From an uncultured Pseudomonadota bacterium (GTDB lineage: Bacteria > Myxococcota_A > Bradymonadia > Bradymonadales > GCA-2716585), in NCBI GenBank assembly GCA_937890335.1, contig CALBXO010000738.1:1-32474 (forward strand): a stretch of 32,474 nucleotides of DNA, read 5' to 3'. Within the stretch, counting starts at the first letter, position 1. Each line of letters begins with the position of its first letter. The translations under genes were made by a program, and so were the position numbers. The notes beneath the pieces were generated by a model that saw only the letters and a program-made list of their open reading frames with translations, ran no database searches and was not told the DNA's origin. This document shows, piece by piece, positions 31,318 through 32,474 of this stretch.

Positions 31318-32474
31318 ATGCTTCGATGCGCGTTCGTTCTCTCCACAGCGCTGCTACTCGCCTCCGGCTGCTCCGACTCACAATCGTCCCAGGACGACCC
31401 GGACGTGGGGGCGGACCAGGATACCGCTCCCGACGTCCCGGTGGATGACACCTCCGATCCGGAGGACGGTGGAAGCGACGTCGACCCCGATCTTGCCGAT
31501 GTGGGAGGCCCGGAGGGCCCCGAGGCAACCGTCGCGCAAGGTACCCTGCGTGGCGTAGAGGCTGGTGGTGCGTTGGGATTCAAGGCGATTCCGTACGCAG
31601 CACCGCCTACCGGGGACTTGCGGTGGCGTCCGCCCGCCGCGCCGGCCACATGGGACGGCGTCCGGGATGCCACCGCCTTTGGGTCGGGCTGTCCGCAGCG
31701 GGATCTCCTCGCCCCGACGGCGCCCGCAACGGGGGACGAGGACTGTTTGACGCTCAACGTCTGGACGCCGTCGCTGACGCCGGATGCGCCCCTGCCCGTC
31801 ATGGTGTGGGTGCACGGTGGAGCGTGGATCACCGGGTTGGCCTCCACCAACAGCTACGACGGAACGTCATTGAGCCAGCAGGGCGTGATCGTCGTCACGC
31901 TCAACTACCGCCTCGACGTACTTGGCTACCTCGCCCACCCCAAGCTGACCGAAGAGAACGGGGGCACCAGCGGCAATTGGGGACAACTCGATCAGCGAGC
32001 GGCCCTGGCCTGGGTTCGGGAGAACATCGCGGCGTTCGGCGGTGACCCTGAGCGGGTCACACTCTTTGGGGAGTCCGCGGGCGGCCACTCGGTCTGCACG
32101 CATATGATGATCAGCCAGGGGCTGTTCCAGGCCGCCATCAGCCAGAGCGGCTTGTGCCTGTTTCAGCTCGATGATCTGGAGGCCGCCCACGGTCACGGGA
32201 GCAACCTCGCGGCCGATGTCGGGTGCGGCGACGCGGAGGACGTGCTGGCGTGCCTGCGAGCAGTGCCCCTCGAGGACATCGTCGCCATCACGGACCCCAA
32301 AGCCATCCCCGGCAGTCTGCTCACCCACCCACTGCCGTTCAAGCCCGTCGTCGACGGCACGGTCGTAACGGAGCAGCCCTCCGCGGCCTTTGCCGCGGGC
32401 CGGGTTGCGCAGGTTCCCTTTCTAGCAGCCTGCGGCAAAGCTCCAAAACGGAAGGCGTTCCTTGACGAGTCGCT
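31318..32474 (+). CDS. type-B carboxylesterase lipoprotein, C-terminus cut by window edge
   Basis: The frame is open for 385 codons to the right edge. The ATG has GAGG six bases ahead. Lipoprotein signal MLRCAFVLSTALLLASGC, lipid Cys 18; an Asp-rich linker (about 26-62) follows. The catalytic domain has EDCLTLNVWTP (141-151), the oxyanion motif WVHGGAW (164-170), NYRLDVLGYL, and nucleophile Ser253 in FGESAGGHS. It should hydrolyse ester bonds outside the cell or at its surface. Close to the edge the protein departs from the family: after QVPFLA (365-370) the expected motif with the catalytic Glu is replaced by ACGKAPKRK, while another frame reads SSKTEG there. This suggests a frame disturbance at about 32425-32460 (see findings). 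Confidence 0.88.
   Translation, partial: MLRCAFVLSTALLLASGCSDSQSSQDDPDVGADQDTAPDVPVDDTSDPEDGGSDVDPDLADVGGPEGPEATVAQGTLRGVEAGGALGFKAIPYAAPPTGDLRWRPPAAPATWDGVRDATAFGSGCPQRDLLAPTAPATGDEDCLTLNVWTPSLTPDAPLPVMVWVHGGAWITGLASTNSYDGTSLSQQGVIVVTLNYRLDVLGYLAHPKLTEENGGTSGNWGQLDQRAALAWVRENIAAFGGDPERVTLFGESAGGHSVCTHMMISQGLFQAAISQSGLCLFQLDDLEAAHGHGSNLAADVGCGDAEDVLACLRAVPLEDIVAITDPKAIPGSLLTHPLPFKPVVDGTVVTEQPSAAFAAGRVAQVPFLAACGKAPKRKAFLDES

Noticed and set aside
1-32474. CRISPR arrays, tRNA or rRNA genes, prophage or plasmid origin
   Set aside because: No direct repeats with spacers, no cloverleaf or rRNA segments, and no phage or replication genes were seen by eye; tRNAscan or Infernal would be decisive.

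Overview
The window is GC-rich, densely coded DNA carrying 27 protein genes, two of them cut by the window edges. I found no RNA genes and no CRISPR array. The gene content points to a Gram-negative, probably predatory or heterotrophic bacterium of the Myxococcota (myxobacterial or Bradymonadales-like). The signs are the many lipoproteins with Asn/Gly or Asp-rich linkers, secreted Kazal inhibitors, several FHA proteins, TPR lipoproteins, and outer-membrane genes such as a TolC-like and an MlaC-like protein. This assignment is inference; no taxonomic marker was tested.

Left part (1-6067): a secreted protein cut by the edge is divergent from a winged-helix-type regulator, whose stop codon overlaps the start of a three-Kazal lipoprotein. 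A six-Kazal lipoprotein follows. Convergent to these is a lipoprotein trypsin-fold protease with Cys-rich repeats. Surface protease inhibitors and a surface protease therefore share one locus.

Positions 6301-10535: a NarL-type two-component pair (the kinase has a GAF domain with four cysteines), a membrane protein with a Trp-Gly tail, a membrane-anchored PD-(D/E)XK nuclease-like protein, and an RpoH-type sigma factor. Positions 10569-12717: three lipoproteins, two of them collinear TPR paralogues whose 3' ends overlap tail to tail.

Positions 12846-18005 read rightward: deoxynucleoside kinase, FAD oxidoreductase, short SppA, TolC-like protein and MlaC-like protein, several with overlapping ends. 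Positions 18063-22293 read leftward: a divergent dihydropteroate synthase, a double-FHA membrane TPR protein, and an FHA-CpaF fusion whose ATPase motifs are eroded. A third, stand-alone FHA protein is divergent from them. This FHA group with a probable pseudo-ATPase is the best candidate for an undescribed signalling system.

Positions 22930-32474: an ASH/HYDIN-like repeat lipoprotein; a non-coding stretch holding a probable 178-bp TA-flanked MITE; an outer-membrane barrel protein behind UDP-glucose dehydrogenase; a thiD-rhomboid pair with an ATGA overlap; an M48 membrane metalloprotease; and a type-B carboxylesterase lipoprotein that runs off the right edge and shows signs of a frame disturbance close to it.
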